The notes beneath the pieces are model-generated. The model had not been told where the DNA came from, made no database searches, and worked only from the letters and a program-made list of their open reading frames with translations. 64,000 nucleotides of DNA. Source: CAVVSD01 sp963837655. Lineage in GTDB: Bacteria; Actinomycetota; Thermoleophilia; Solirubrobacterales; Solirubrobacteraceae. The position numbers were made by a program, and so were the translations under genes. The first letter of the stretch is position 1. The number at the start of each line of letters is the position of its first letter. The stretch covers positions 62,001-126,000 of the forward strand of contig CAWIOK010000001.1 of NCBI GenBank assembly GCA_963837655.1, read 5' to 3'. Below, one piece after another: positions 9,493-18,416 of this stretch.

Positions 9493-10248
9493 CTACGCCG
9501 ACGCCATCACGCGTTCGAGGACCTCGGCGTCGACGTCGAAGTTCGCGTTCACCGCGTCGACGTCGTCGTTGTCCTCCAGCGCGTCGATGAGCCGCAGCAG
9601 CTTTCGGGCGGTGTCCTCGTCCACCGGAACCCGGCTCTTGGGCACCCATGCGACGTCGGCGGACTGGATCTCCACCCCGGCCTCGTCGAGCGCGGCCCGC
9701 ACGGCGGTGAGATCCGAGGGGGTCGTGAGCACCTCGAAGACGTCGTCGTCGACGGTGACGTCCTCGGCCCCGGCCTCGATGGCGGGCATGAGGTCGTCCT
9801 CGTCGTACGCCGAGGCATCGACCACGAGTACGCCGCGCTTGTCGAACAGGTAGGCGACCGAGCCGGGCTCGCCGAGGCTGCCGCCGCCCTTGCTGAGCAT
9901 GTGGCGGACCTCCGAGCCCGTCCGGTTGCGGTTGTCGGTCACCGTCTCGACGAGGAGCGCGACGCCACCCGGGCCGTAGCCCTCGTAGAGGACCGTCTCG
10001 AGCGCTGCGGCATCCGCGCCGGCGCCGGTGCCCTTCGCGATGGCGCGCTCGATGTTGTCCTTGGGCATCGAGGCGTCCTTGGCCTTCTGGACGGCCAGCC
10101 CGAGCGACGGGTTGCCCTCGATGTCACCCCCGCCCTCCTTCGCCGCGACCGTGATGGCCCGCGCCAGCTTGGTGAAGAGCTTGCCGCGGCGTGCGTCGAC
10201 GATCGCCTTCTTGTGCTTGATCCCTGCCCACTTCGAATGCCCTGCCAT
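9493..10248 (-). CDS. yebC: YebC/PmpR family regulator (TACO1-like)
   Basis: 251-aa member of the YebC/TACO1 family, proteins linked to DNA-binding regulation and to relief of ribosome stalling at proline runs. The family N-terminus MAGHSKWAGIKHKKA is intact, as are DNRNRTGSEVRH and the acidic C-terminal region. The start is set at this motif although the frame is open for another 60 codons. Upstream of ruvC on the same strand, the common arrangement in bacteria. Confidence 0.95.
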   Translation of the reverse strand: MAGHSKWAGIKHKKAIVDARRGKLFTKLARAITVAAKEGGGDIEGNPSLGLAVQKAKDASMPKDNIERAIAKGTGAGADAAALETVLYEGYGPGGVALLVETVTDNRNRTGSEVRHMLSKGGGSLGEPGSVAYLFDKRGVLVVDASAYDEDDLMPAIEAGAEDVTVDDDVFEVLTTPSDLTAVRAALDEAGVEIQSADVAWVPKSRVPVDEDTARKLLRLIDALEDNDDVDAVNANFDVDAEVLERVMASA

Positions 10249-10439
10249 GCAACTGAGTCTAGTGACGCACCGGAACCCGCTCGACGGTCCCACGCGGCGT
10301 CGCGCGGCGCTGCGGTGTGCCCGCCATCCGCGCCCGGACGCCCGGTACGAACACGGGTGGCGGGTAGCCCGCAGCATCCACGCGACATCCCCGTGTGACA
10401 GGCGATCCGGGGCCGGCGCATCACTAGGCTCCACAACCG

Positions 10440-11807
10440 ATGCCCGTTCCCAGCGAGATCTTCAAGGCCTACGACGTCCGCGGCCTGTACGGCGAGCAGA
10501 TCGACGAGGACGTCGCCGAGCAGGTCGGCCGCGGCTTCGCGCGCGTGATCGCGGACCTCTCAGGCAAGCCCGCCTCCGAGCTGCGGCTCGGCCTCGGGCG
10601 TGACATGCGGCTCACCGCGCCGGCGCTCGCCGCGCGCTACAGCGCCGGCATGCAGGCCGAGGGTGCCCACGTGCTCGGCGTCGGGCAGGTCGGCACCGAG
10701 ATGCTCTACTTCCTCGTCGGCTCGCGCGGGCTCGACGGGGGGCTCATGTGCACGGCGTCGCACAACCCGCCCCAGTACACGGGCGCCAAGCTCGTGCGCG
10801 AGGGCGCGATCGCGCTCTCAGGGGACTCGGGCATCCAGGACATCCGCCGGATGGTGCAGGAGGGCATGCCGGACGCGCCCGGAGGCGGGTCCTCGGAGGA
10901 CGTCGACATCAGCGCGGAGTTCCAGAAGGGCGCGATGGCGTTCATCGACCCGGCGAAGGTCAAGCCCATGAAGGTCGTCGCCGACGCCGGCAACGGCATG
11001 GGCGGCACGATGGTCGGGCCACTGCTCGACCAGCTGCCGCTCGACCTCGTGAAGACCTACTGGACGCCGGACGGGAACTTCCCCGACCGCCAGCCCAACC
11101 CGATGCTCGAGGAGAACCGGCGCTTCATCGTCGAGACGGTCCTCTCGGAGGGCGCCGACCTCGGCATCGCGTGGGACGGGGACGCGGACCGCTGCTTCTT
11201 CATCGACGACACCGGCAAGTTCGTCGACGGCGACTTCCTGACCGCCGTGCTCGCCGAGCACCTGCTGGCCAGCAAGCCCGGCTCGGACATCCTCTACGAC
11301 GCCCGCGCGTCCCGCGCGGTGCCCGACACCGTGCGCCGGGCGGGCGGCATGCCGCACATCAACCGCGTCGGCCATGCCTTCTTCAAGACGCGCATGCGCG
11401 ACGAGGGCGCGATCTTCGGCGGCGAGGTCTCCGGCCACTACTACTTCCACGACTTCTACAACGCGGACTCGGGGACGATCCCCGCGCTGCTGATCCTCGA
11501 GAAGCTCTCCGTGGAGGGCGTGAAGATGAGCGAGCTGCTGGAGCCCTACCGCTCCACGTACTTCATCTCCGGGGAGATCAACTCCGAGGTGAGCGACGCG
11601 GAGGCGAAGATGGCGCTCATCGAGGAGACGTACTCCGACGGCACGATCACCCACGTCGACGGCGTGTCGGTCGACTACGACGACTGGCACTTCAACGTCC
11701 GCGCGTCGAACACCGAGCCCCTGCTGCGCCTCACGCTGGAGTCGCTCGTCTCGCCCGAGGACATGGAGCGCAGGCGCGACGAGGTGCTCGGGCTGATCCG
11801 CTCTTGA
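10440..11807 (+). CDS. manB: phosphomannomutase/phosphoglucomutase
   Basis: 455-aa alpha-D-phosphohexomutase interconverting hexose 1- and 6-phosphates (mannose and/or glucose), supplying GDP-mannose and glycan precursors. Four-domain signatures are present: the active-site phosphoserine loop TASHNPP (near 105), the metal-binding loop WDGDADR (near 245), the sugar-specificity region GGEVSGHYYF (near 325), and the phosphate-binding loop RASNTEPLLRL (near 425). GEVSGHYYF favours mannose/glucose over glucosamine substrates. The ATG starts immediately after a 190-bp divergent intergenic region shared with yebC. Confidence 0.93.
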   Translation: MPVPSEIFKAYDVRGLYGEQIDEDVAEQVGRGFARVIADLSGKPASELRLGLGRDMRLTAPALAARYSAGMQAEGAHVLGVGQVGTEMLYFLVGSRGLDGGLMCTASHNPPQYTGAKLVREGAIALSGDSGIQDIRRMVQEGMPDAPGGGSSEDVDISAEFQKGAMAFIDPAKVKPMKVVADAGNGMGGTMVGPLLDQLPLDLVKTYWTPDGNFPDRQPNPMLEENRRFIVETVLSEGADLGIAWDGDADRCFFIDDTGKFVDGDFLTAVLAEHLLASKPGSDILYDARASRAVPDTVRRAGGMPHINRVGHAFFKTRMRDEGAIFGGEVSGHYYFHDFYNADSGTIPALLILEKLSVEGVKMSELLEPYRSTYFISGEINSEVSDAEAKMALIEETYSDGTITHVDGVSVDYDDWHFNVRASNTEPLLRLTLESLVSPEDMERRRDEVLGLIRS

Positions 11808-12820
11808 CCGACGAGAGCGACGCAGACGAGCTCCACGGCCGGGCGGCCGACGCCGGGATCCACCGTATCGCCGTCCCGACGCCCTTCGCCGTCGGCCGCG
11901 TGAACTGCTGGCTCATCGAGGACTCGCCGCTGACGCTCATCGACGTCGGGCCGAACTCCGCGCGGTCGCTGGACGTGCTCGAGCGCGGGCTCGCCCGCTT
12001 CGGGCACAGGATCGAGGATCTCGAGCTCATCGTCCTGTCGCACCAGCACCTCGACCACACGGGCCTGGCGGGGCTCCTCGCGGAGCGCTCGGGTGCCGAG
12101 GTCGCGGCGCTCGGGACGCTCGCGTCGTGGCTGGGCGACCACGGCAAGGCGGTCGAGGAGGACGACGTCTTCGCGACGGAGATCATGCGCGAGCACGGGA
12201 TCCCCGACGATGTGCGCCTCGCGCTGCGCGGCGTCTCGGCCTCGTTCCGGGGCTGGGGCGGCTCGGTGCAGGTGACCCAGCCGCTCGCGGAGGGCTCGGT
12301 GCTGCGCCTGAGGGATCGCGAGCTGCACGTGCACCACCGGCCCGGGCACTCCCCGTCCGATGTCGTGCTCCACGACCGCTCACGCGGGATCCTCATCGCG
12401 GCCGACCACCTCATCCGTCACATCTCGTCGAACCCGCTGATCTCGCGTCCGCTCGGCGAGGGACCGGAGGCCGAGCGCCCGCACGCGCTGGAGATCTACC
12501 TCGCGTCGATGCGAAAGACCCAGGCGATGGAGGACGTGTCGCTCGTGCTGACCGGCCACGGCGACCCGATCACCGACCCCGTGGCGCTCATCGACGAGCG
12601 CTTCCGCGGCCACGACCGGCGCAAGGGCAAGATCCTCGGGCTCATCGGCGACCAGCCGCGGACGGCGCACGAGATCGCCGGCGAGATCTGGGGCGACGTC
12701 GCCGTGACGCAGGCGTACCTGACGCTCTCGGAGGTCATCGGGCACGTGGACCTGCTCGTGGCCGACGGCCGGGTGGAGGCCCGCAGGGACACCGGCGTCA
12801 CGGTCTGGCACGCCGTGTAG
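11804..12820 (+). CDS. MBL-fold metallo-hydrolase
   Basis: 338-aa metallo-beta-lactamase-fold protein. The metal-ligand motif HQHLDH (HxHxDH) occurs near residue 80, later ligands in HRPGHSPSD and AADHLIRH, and a C-terminal TGHGDP. A winged-helix-like tail (ILGLIGDQPRTAHEIAGEIWG) is typical of the glyoxalase-II-related/LACTB2 group, whose substrates include thioesters and RNA. Start chosen at TTG 11804 overlapping the phosphohexomutase stop (TTGA), since no ATG precedes the conserved IHRIAVPTPF region. Function otherwise unassigned. Confidence 0.85.
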   Translation: MTDESDADELHGRAADAGIHRIAVPTPFAVGRVNCWLIEDSPLTLIDVGPNSARSLDVLERGLARFGHRIEDLELIVLSHQHLDHTGLAGLLAERSGAEVAALGTLASWLGDHGKAVEEDDVFATEIMREHGIPDDVRLALRGVSASFRGWGGSVQVTQPLAEGSVLRLRDRELHVHHRPGHSPSDVVLHDRSRGILIAADHLIRHISSNPLISRPLGEGPEAERPHALEIYLASMRKTQAMEDVSLVLTGHGDPITDPVALIDERFRGHDRRKGKILGLIGDQPRTAHEIAGEIWGDVAVTQAYLTLSEVIGHVDLLVADGRVEARRDTGVTVWHAV

Positions 12821-12825
12821 CGAGG

Positions 12826-13062
12826 TCAGCCGATCCAGCGGGGCGGCAGGGGCTGCGGGTTCAGCCCGACCCTGAGGAGCGGATCGGACCAGCGGGGTGG
12901 CAGCGGCTGCGGGTTCAACATCACGATGGACGGCGAGTTGGCCGACGTGACGGCTGCGGTCATCGGCACGGAGCCCGCACTGGCGGGACCGGCCAGGACG
13001 CCGCCCGTGGCGACGGCGGCGACGGCGAGGAGCGGTAGGTGGATCCGGCGCTTGATGGACAT
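12826..13062 (-). CDS. small secreted peptide with duplicated LNPQPLPPRW motif
   Basis: 78-aa protein with a clear Sec signal: KRR near the N-terminus, a hydrophobic core (residues 9-22) and an ASA cleavage context near residue 28. The mature part is only about 50 residues and contains the decapeptide LNPQPLPPRW twice (49-58 and 67-76), the second close to the C-terminus. No known domain was recognised. The gene is divergent from the sigma-like membrane protein; their shared spacer contains a perfect palindrome. It converges with the MBL gene, with 5 nt between stops. Confidence 0.7.
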   Translation of the reverse strand: MSIKRRIHLPLLAVAAVATGGVLAGPASAGSVPMTAAVTSANSPSIVMLNPQPLPPRWSDPLLRVGLNPQPLPPRWIG

Positions 13063-13105
13063 GCGACGAGTGTCGGGGCGCACGGCTTCCGCGGACAGAG
13101 ACCCA

Positions 13106-13127
13106 TGGTGTGGCGGGCGCCACACCA
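13106..13127. promoter_or_regulatory. 22-bp perfect palindrome, candidate operator
   Basis: TGGTGTGGCG-GG-CGCCACACCA: ten-base perfect inverted repeat with a 2-nt centre, in the 132-bp spacer between two divergent genes, 44 bp upstream of the secreted-peptide ATG and 68 bp upstream of the GTG on the plus strand. No T-tract, so an operator for a dimeric regulator is the likelier reading (inference). Confidence 0.55.
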
Positions 13128-13194
13128 CCGCTTTCCGGCGGGTAGCCGAATGTGCGGGAGGATTTTGCGGCGCGCGCCGGTACCGTTGCACTCT

Positions 13195-14562
13195 GTGAGC
13201 GCTGCGGTCACACCCTTCGGCGTGCGCGACGGCGACCCTGACGCGGTCGCTGCGCTGGTGCAGCGGCGCGGAGCCGCGGTGCTCGCGTACTGCGAGGAGG
13301 TCGCGGCGCCCGGCGAGGCCGTCGACGCCGCAGCCGAGGCGTTCGGCAACTTCCGCACGGCGGTCGCCGACGCGCACGACGTCCGCTCCGTCGACCCGGA
13401 GGGCCAGCTCGTGCGGTCCGTCCGCTTCGCCGCCGCCCGGCACGCGCCCGCGGCGGACCGCGGCGCGCCGATGGTGCCGACGCTGCTCGCGGCCCGTGCG
13501 GAGGGCGCGCTCGGGCCGGACGACGAGGAGCGGCTCACGCGGCTGCTCTCCCGCTCCGGCGACGCCCGCCGCTCTGCAGACCGCGTGCGGCGCGCCGAGG
13601 CGGCCTACACCGATCCCGCGGCGGCGCTCCCGCCACGCGCGGCCGGCCCGATGGTCGCGGCGCTGCTCGTGGCTCCCGCAGTGGGCGGCATCGCGACGAC
13701 GCTGCACCGCCTCGGCGACGGGCTCGGCTGGGGACCCGAGCAGGTCGACGACGCGATCGCGGCGGCCGGCGCTGCGCCCGCGACGGAGGAGCCCAAGCCC
13801 GCCGAGCGCGACCTCGTCGCGTCGTTCGCCCCTGCAGCGGCGGTCGGCGCCGCCGCGGCCGTCGGGGCTGCAGGCGCAGCGGGGGCCGCCACCGTCATCG
13901 CCGCCCCGCCCGAGGCGGTTCCCGCGACCCCGGCAGCCGCAGCTTCGCCGCCGCCGCCGGCGCCGGCGCCCGAGCATCCCAACCGCAAGGCGGGCTTCAT
14001 CGTCGGGGGTGCCGTCGGGCTCGCAGCGCTCGCCGCCGCGGTCCTGGCCCTCGCCGGGGTGTTCAGCAGCGACCCCGACACGCTCGCCAACGACGCACCG
14101 CCGGTGACGCAGCAGGCCACCGCCCCCGTCGCTCCCACCGAGGGCGAGAACAAGCAGTCCGAGGCCGACGCGCAGCAGGCTGCCGAGGAGAAGGCCGCTG
14201 CCGAGAAGAAGGCGGCCGCCGCCAAGAAGAACGCCGCAGCGGAGAGGAAGGCCGCAGCGGAGCGCAAGGCGACACGCGAGCGCCGGGCCGCCGCCCGCCG
14301 GCGCGCCGCGCTGGAGCGTGCGCAGCAGCGCCAGGCCGCCGTCGCGACGCCCGCCCCCGCGGCGACGCCGGCGCCCGCTGCCGCGACGCCTGCCCCGGCC
14401 GCCACGCCGGCACCGTCGCGCCAGTCGACGCCCACTCCGTCGTCGTCCGCCCCGTCCACCGGGCAGTCGCAGGTCGCTCCCGGCAACGGCGCCGCGAGCG
14501 CCGGCGGCGGTGTGCCCGCGCAGCCGGAACCCGGCGGCGCGGACCTGACACCGCCCGGGTGA
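13195..14562 (+). CDS. membrane protein with sigma-factor-like N-terminus and Ala/Lys coiled-coil tail
   Basis: 455 aa from GTG 13195. Residues ~5-60 resemble sigma-70 region 2 (DAVAALVQRRGAAVLAYCEE, AVDAAAEAFGNFRTAV), but no recognisable region 4 follows. A helical middle and an Ala-rich linker lead to a single transmembrane helix near 265-285. The outer part is an Ala/Lys/Glu coiled coil (about residues 325-385) and a Pro/Ala/Thr/Ser low-complexity tail, as in wall-spanning segments. The start is uncertain: the frame stays open to 13039, but the upstream segment has the divergent promoter region. A membrane-tethered relative of ECF sigma factors is a hypothesis. Confidence 0.65.
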   Translation: MSAAVTPFGVRDGDPDAVAALVQRRGAAVLAYCEEVAAPGEAVDAAAEAFGNFRTAVADAHDVRSVDPEGQLVRSVRFAAARHAPAADRGAPMVPTLLAARAEGALGPDDEERLTRLLSRSGDARRSADRVRRAEAAYTDPAAALPPRAAGPMVAALLVAPAVGGIATTLHRLGDGLGWGPEQVDDAIAAAGAAPATEEPKPAERDLVASFAPAAAVGAAAAVGAAGAAGAATVIAAPPEAVPATPAAAASPPPPAPAPEHPNRKAGFIVGGAVGLAALAAAVLALAGVFSSDPDTLANDAPPVTQQATAPVAPTEGENKQSEADAQQAAEEKAAAEKKAAAAKKNAAAERKAAAERKATRERRAAARRRAALERAQQRQAAVATPAPAATPAPAAATPAPAATPAPSRQSTPTPSSSAPSTGQSQVAPGNGAASAGGGVPAQPEPGGADLTPPG

Positions 14563-14576
14563 CCTAGCCTCGCTCC

Positions 14577-15914
14577 ATGGCGGGGCCGCCTGATGCAGAC
14601 ATCCTGGAGATCGGCCGCAGCATCCATGCGGCGCTTCCGTCCGCCTCGCGCCACCCGCTGAAGGCGCTCGACGCGAGGGCGATGGACCTCGCCACAGGTG
14701 ACGCGGACCTGCGGGCAGCGCTGTTCCGCTTCGTCGACGTCGTCCCGGCGTGCCGCTCCGTCGACGACGTGGTCGCGCACCTGTCCGGGTTCCTCGACGA
14801 GGTCGGCGACCGCCCACCGTCGATCGACGTCGCGATGCGCATGGGCGCGACCCGCGCCGGCCGGCAGGCGCTCGGGCGCGCCGCGGCCGCCGGCGTCCGC
14901 CACATGGCCCACCGCTTCATCGTCGGCGAGTCCGCGCACGATGCCGCGGGGACGCTGACCGCGCTGTGGCGCGACGGGATCGCGTCGTCGGTCGACCTCC
15001 TGGGCGAGGCCACCGTCACGCCGGCCGAGGCGCAGCGCTACGCGGCACGCTGTGCGGAGGCGCTCGAGGCCCTGACGGCCATCTACCGCCCGCTTACCCA
15101 CCGGCCGCTGCTGGAGCACGACGCCGCCGGGGCGATCCCGCGCGCGAACCTCTCGGTCAAGGTCTCCGCCCTGACGCCCCTGCTGCGGCCCGACGCCCCC
15201 GAGCGCGGCAAGCGCGACGCCGGCCCGCGGCTGCGCGAGCTCCTGCGCGCCGCCAAGCGCCTCGGTGCGCACCTGCACATCGACATGGAGTCCTACGACT
15301 CGCGTGAGGCGGTCGTCGAGCTGGTCTTGGAGCTGCTCTCCGAGCCCGAGTTCGCCGACGGCCCGAGCGCGGGGATCGTCCTGCAGGCCTATCTGCGCGA
15401 CGCGCCCGACACGCTCGACGTCGTCGAGTCCTGGGCCCAGACGACGCCGCGGGCGTCGCCGCTCGTCGTGCGCCTCGTGAAGGGCGCGTACTGGGACCAC
15501 GAGGTCGTCGAGGCGCGCCAGCACGGCTGGAGCGCGCCCGTGTTCGAGGAGAAGGCCGACAGCGACCGCGCGTTCGAGCGCCTGACCCTGCGTCTGCTCG
15601 ACATGCGGCCGTGGGTGCGCGTCGCGATCGGCTCGCACAACCTGCGCTCGGTGGCCCACGCGATCGCTGCGAACCGCGCCACCGGCGCGGGCGACGACGA
15701 CATCGAGCTGCAGGTCCTCCGGGGGCTCGGCGACGACCTCGGCCAGGCGCTCGCGCGCTCGGGCTTCCGCGTCCGCGCCTACTGTCCGGTGGGCGACCTC
15801 GTCTCCGGGATGGCCTACCTCGTGCGGCGCCTGCTGGAGAACACGGCGAACGAGAGCTTCCTGGCCGCCGAGCACGGCGGCGCGGCCATCGAGGAGCTGT
15901 TGGCGCCGCCGTAG
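14577..15914 (+). CDS. proline dehydrogenase
   Basis: 445-aa FAD enzyme oxidising L-proline to pyrroline-5-carboxylate, the first step of proline catabolism. TIM-barrel signatures of the PutA PRODH domain are present: NLSVKVSALTPLLRP, HIDMESYDSR, RLVKGAYWDHE and AIGSHNLRSV. It is longer than the ~300-residue monofunctional enzymes because of an N-terminal helical region, like the PRODH half of PutA. The P5C dehydrogenase gene follows after 10 nt, giving a two-gene version of PutA. Confidence 0.93.
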   Translation: MAGPPDADILEIGRSIHAALPSASRHPLKALDARAMDLATGDADLRAALFRFVDVVPACRSVDDVVAHLSGFLDEVGDRPPSIDVAMRMGATRAGRQALGRAAAAGVRHMAHRFIVGESAHDAAGTLTALWRDGIASSVDLLGEATVTPAEAQRYAARCAEALEALTAIYRPLTHRPLLEHDAAGAIPRANLSVKVSALTPLLRPDAPERGKRDAGPRLRELLRAAKRLGAHLHIDMESYDSREAVVELVLELLSEPEFADGPSAGIVLQAYLRDAPDTLDVVESWAQTTPRASPLVVRLVKGAYWDHEVVEARQHGWSAPVFEEKADSDRAFERLTLRLLDMRPWVRVAIGSHNLRSVAHAIAANRATGAGDDDIELQVLRGLGDDLGQALARSGFRVRAYCPVGDLVSGMAYLVRRLLENTANESFLAAEHGGAAIEELLAPP

Positions 15915-15924
15915 CATCGTTGTC

Positions 15925-17493
15925 ATGCCCGACCTCCCCGCCTTCCGCAACGAGCCGGTGCTCGAGCTGCGCCGGGCGTCGGAGCGAGGCCGGCTGACGG
16001 ACGCCCTCGCCGAGCTGGACGCGCGCCTGCCGCTGCGGGTGCCGGTGTGGATCGGCGACGACCGCCGCAACGGTGAGGAGCTCGTCTCCACGGACCCAGG
16101 ATCGCCGGACCGGATCGTGGCGACGGCAGCGGTCGCCACAGCGGCGGAGGTCGAGCTGGCCGTCGCGACCGCGCACGAGGCGCTGGACGGCTGGTCGCGC
16201 ACCCCCGCGGACGAGCGCGCGCACGCGCTGGCGCGCGCCGCCGGACACCTGCGCCTCCGCAGAGCCGAGCTCGCAGCGCTCGCCGTCCGCGAGTGCGGCA
16301 AGCCATGGGGCGAGGCCGACGCCGACATCTGCGAGGCCATCGACTTCCTGGAGTACTACGCCCGTGGAGCGATCGAGCTCGAGCGGGGGCCTGCGCTCGT
16401 GCAGGTACCCGGCGAGCGCAACGCCCTGCGCTACGCCCCGCGCGGCGTCACCGCGGTCATCTCCCCGTGGAACTTCCCCCTCGCCATCCCGCTCGGGATG
16501 ACAGCCGCCGCGCTGGCGACCGGCAACACCGCCGTCCTCAAGCCGGCCGAGCAGGCGCCAGGATGCGCGCTCGCCCTCGTCGAGGCATTGCGCGCGGGCG
16601 GCGTGCCCGCCGGCGCCGTCACCCTGCTGCCGGGGGCGGGCGAGACGGGCGCGGCGCTCGCCGCGCACCGCGACGTCGCGACGATCGCGTTCACGGGCTC
16701 GGGCGCCGTCGGCCTGGAGCTCATGCGCACCGCTGCGCGCGTCCCTGAGGGCGCGCGGCAGCTCACGCGCGTCGTGGCCGAGATGGGCGGCAAGAACTGC
16801 GTGATCGTCGACGCCGACGCCGATCTCGACGACGCGGTGCCCGCGATCGCCCAGAGCGCCTTCGCCTACGCGGGCCAGAAGTGCTCCGCCGCCTCACGCG
16901 TCCTCGTGCACGAGGCGATCGCCGACGCGCTCCTGGAGCGCCTGGGCGGCGCGGCGGGCGTCCTCGAGGTCGGGCCGGCGGACGCCTGGGGCACCGACGT
17001 CGGTCCCGTCATCGAACGCGAGGCGCAGGAGCGCGTCGAGCGCTACGCCCGCCTGGCCACGGCGCAGGGCCGGCTCGTGGCCGAGGCGCCGCGGCCGGAG
17101 AGCAGCGGGTGGTACGTCGCGGCGCGGGTCGTCGCCGACCTGCCCGCCGACTCCGAGGTGCTGCGCGACGAGATCTTCGGGCCGCTGCTCGCCGTCGAGC
17201 GCGTGACCGGCGTGGAGGAGGCGTGCGAGCGCGTCGATGCACTCCCGTTCGCGCTCACCGGCGGCCTGTTCTCGCGCAACCCGCGCGTGGTGGAGGAGGT
17301 CGTGCGCCGCACGCCGGTTGGCAATCTCTACGTCAACCGCGCGATCACGGGCGCGATGGTCGGCCGCCAGCCGTTCGGCGGCAACCGCCTCTCGGGCACC
17401 GGCACGAAGGCGGGCGGGCCGGGCTACCTGCTGCAGTTCGTCGAGCCGCGCGTGGTGACGGAGAACACCGTCCGCCACGGGCTCGTCGTCTGA
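15925..17493 (+). CDS. L-glutamate gamma-semialdehyde (P5C) dehydrogenase
   Basis: 522-aa aldehyde dehydrogenase converting glutamate semialdehyde to glutamate with NAD+. Recognisable are the NAD-binding SPWNFPLAIPLGM, AFTGSGAVG, the glutamate of VVAEMGGKN, the catalytic cysteine in AYAGQKCSAASR and the C-terminal PFGGNRLSGTGTKAGGP typical of the P5CDH/RocA-PutA type. Completes the proline-to-glutamate pathway with the preceding gene. ATG at 15925. Confidence 0.93.
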   Translation: MPDLPAFRNEPVLELRRASERGRLTDALAELDARLPLRVPVWIGDDRRNGEELVSTDPGSPDRIVATAAVATAAEVELAVATAHEALDGWSRTPADERAHALARAAGHLRLRRAELAALAVRECGKPWGEADADICEAIDFLEYYARGAIELERGPALVQVPGERNALRYAPRGVTAVISPWNFPLAIPLGMTAAALATGNTAVLKPAEQAPGCALALVEALRAGGVPAGAVTLLPGAGETGAALAAHRDVATIAFTGSGAVGLELMRTAARVPEGARQLTRVVAEMGGKNCVIVDADADLDDAVPAIAQSAFAYAGQKCSAASRVLVHEAIADALLERLGGAAGVLEVGPADAWGTDVGPVIEREAQERVERYARLATAQGRLVAEAPRPESSGWYVAARVVADLPADSEVLRDEIFGPLLAVERVTGVEEACERVDALPFALTGGLFSRNPRVVEEVVRRTPVGNLYVNRAITGAMVGRQPFGGNRLSGTGTKAGGPGYLLQFVEPRVVTENTVRHGLVV

Positions 17494-17554
17494 GCTTGAC
17501 CCCGCCGCACCGGGAGTGGGAGTGTCGGCTTCCAACCATCAGAGGATGTGACGC

Positions 17555-17857
17555 ATGCCGTCGTTCCTGCTCCTGAAGTTCCCCGGCCTCACGGTCGAGG
17601 ACTACCACGCGATCAACGAGAAGCTCGGGATCGACGTGTCGACCGGCGTGGGCGACTGGCCCGACGGCCTGCTGAGCCATGCCGGCGGGATCGGCGACGA
17701 CGGCGAGGCCGTGGTCGCCGAGGTGTGGGACTCGCGCGAGGCCCAGGACCGTTTCATGAAGGGACGCCTCGCCCCGGCGATGGCGGCAGCGGGGATCTCG
17801 TTGGCGCCGTCCTCCGTCGATTGGACCGACCTCGAGGCCTACATCACGCCGGGGTAG
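17555..17857 (+). CDS. small dimeric alpha/beta-barrel-like protein
   Basis: 100-aa soluble protein with an N-terminal strand MPSFLLLKFPGLT, a helix, a central GDDGEAVVAEVWDS strand and a helix with RFMKGRLAPAM, a layout resembling ferredoxin-like dimeric barrel (antibiotic-monooxygenase/Dabb-like) proteins. No catalytic residues can be named. It follows the proline genes by 61 nt and its end overlaps the 3' end of pdxT on the other strand by 14 bp. Confidence 0.7.
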   Translation: MPSFLLLKFPGLTVEDYHAINEKLGIDVSTGVGDWPDGLLSHAGGIGDDGEAVVAEVWDSREAQDRFMKGRLAPAMAAAGISLAPSSVDWTDLEAYITPG

Positions 17858-18416
17858 TTCCCCTCGCCCGCACGGCGGCCAGGAACTGCTCGTGCAGCCG
17901 GGTGTCCGCGCCCAGCTCGGGATGGAACGCGATGACGGTGAGACCGGCCTGGCGGGCGGCGACCGGATGTCCGTCGACGCTCGCCAGGATCTCCACGTCG
18001 TCGCCGTGCTCCTCGATCCAGGGCGCGCGGATGAAGACCGCCCGGACCGGCTCGCCCTCGAGGCCGGGGAACCGCAGCTCCTCCTCGAAGGAGTGGATCT
18101 GCCGGCCGAAGGCGTTGCGGCGCGCGACGATGTCCATGATCCCGAGGTGCTCGCGATCGAGCATGATCAGCCCGGCGCACGTGCCGAACATGGGTACGCC
18201 CGCCGCGGCCAGGTCGCGGAGTGGCTGCGCCAGCCCCTCGCGCTGGATGCCGAGCGTCATCGTCGTCGACTCCCCGCCCGGCAGGACCAGGCCGTCGAGT
18301 CCCTCGAGGTCCGCGGGCACTCGGACCTCACGCACCTCGGCGCCGAGCGCTCGCAGCACGCGCCCGTGCGCGGCGAACCCACCCTGGAGGGCGAGGACGC
18401 CGACGACGGGCGTCAC
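17844..18416 (-). CDS. pdxT: pyridoxal 5'-phosphate synthase glutaminase subunit PdxT
   Basis: 190-aa class-I glutaminase that delivers ammonia to PdxS for PLP synthesis. Motifs: GVLALQGGF at the N-terminus, LPGGESTTM, the catalytic cysteine in GTCAGLIML, and the His-x-Glu pair in FHPELGAD. Start is GTG at 18416, overlapping the pdxS stop (GTGA), so production of the two subunits is coupled. Confidence 0.95.
   Translation of the reverse strand: MTPVVGVLALQGGFAAHGRVLRALGAEVREVRVPADLEGLDGLVLPGGESTTMTLGIQREGLAQPLRDLAAAGVPMFGTCAGLIMLDREHLGIMDIVARRNAFGRQIHSFEEELRFPGLEGEPVRAVFIRAPWIEEHGDDVEILASVDGHPVAARQAGLTVIAFHPELGADTRLHEQFLAAVRARGTTPA

Noticed and set aside
10748..11803. Upstream extension of the MBL-hydrolase frame (690 codons in total)
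   Set aside because: Overlaps the phosphohexomutase gene completely; protein features begin only after the TTG at 11804.
13605..16340. 911-codon minus-strand open frame
   Set aside because: Shadow of the sigma-like protein, PRODH and P5CDH genes; low-complexity translation.
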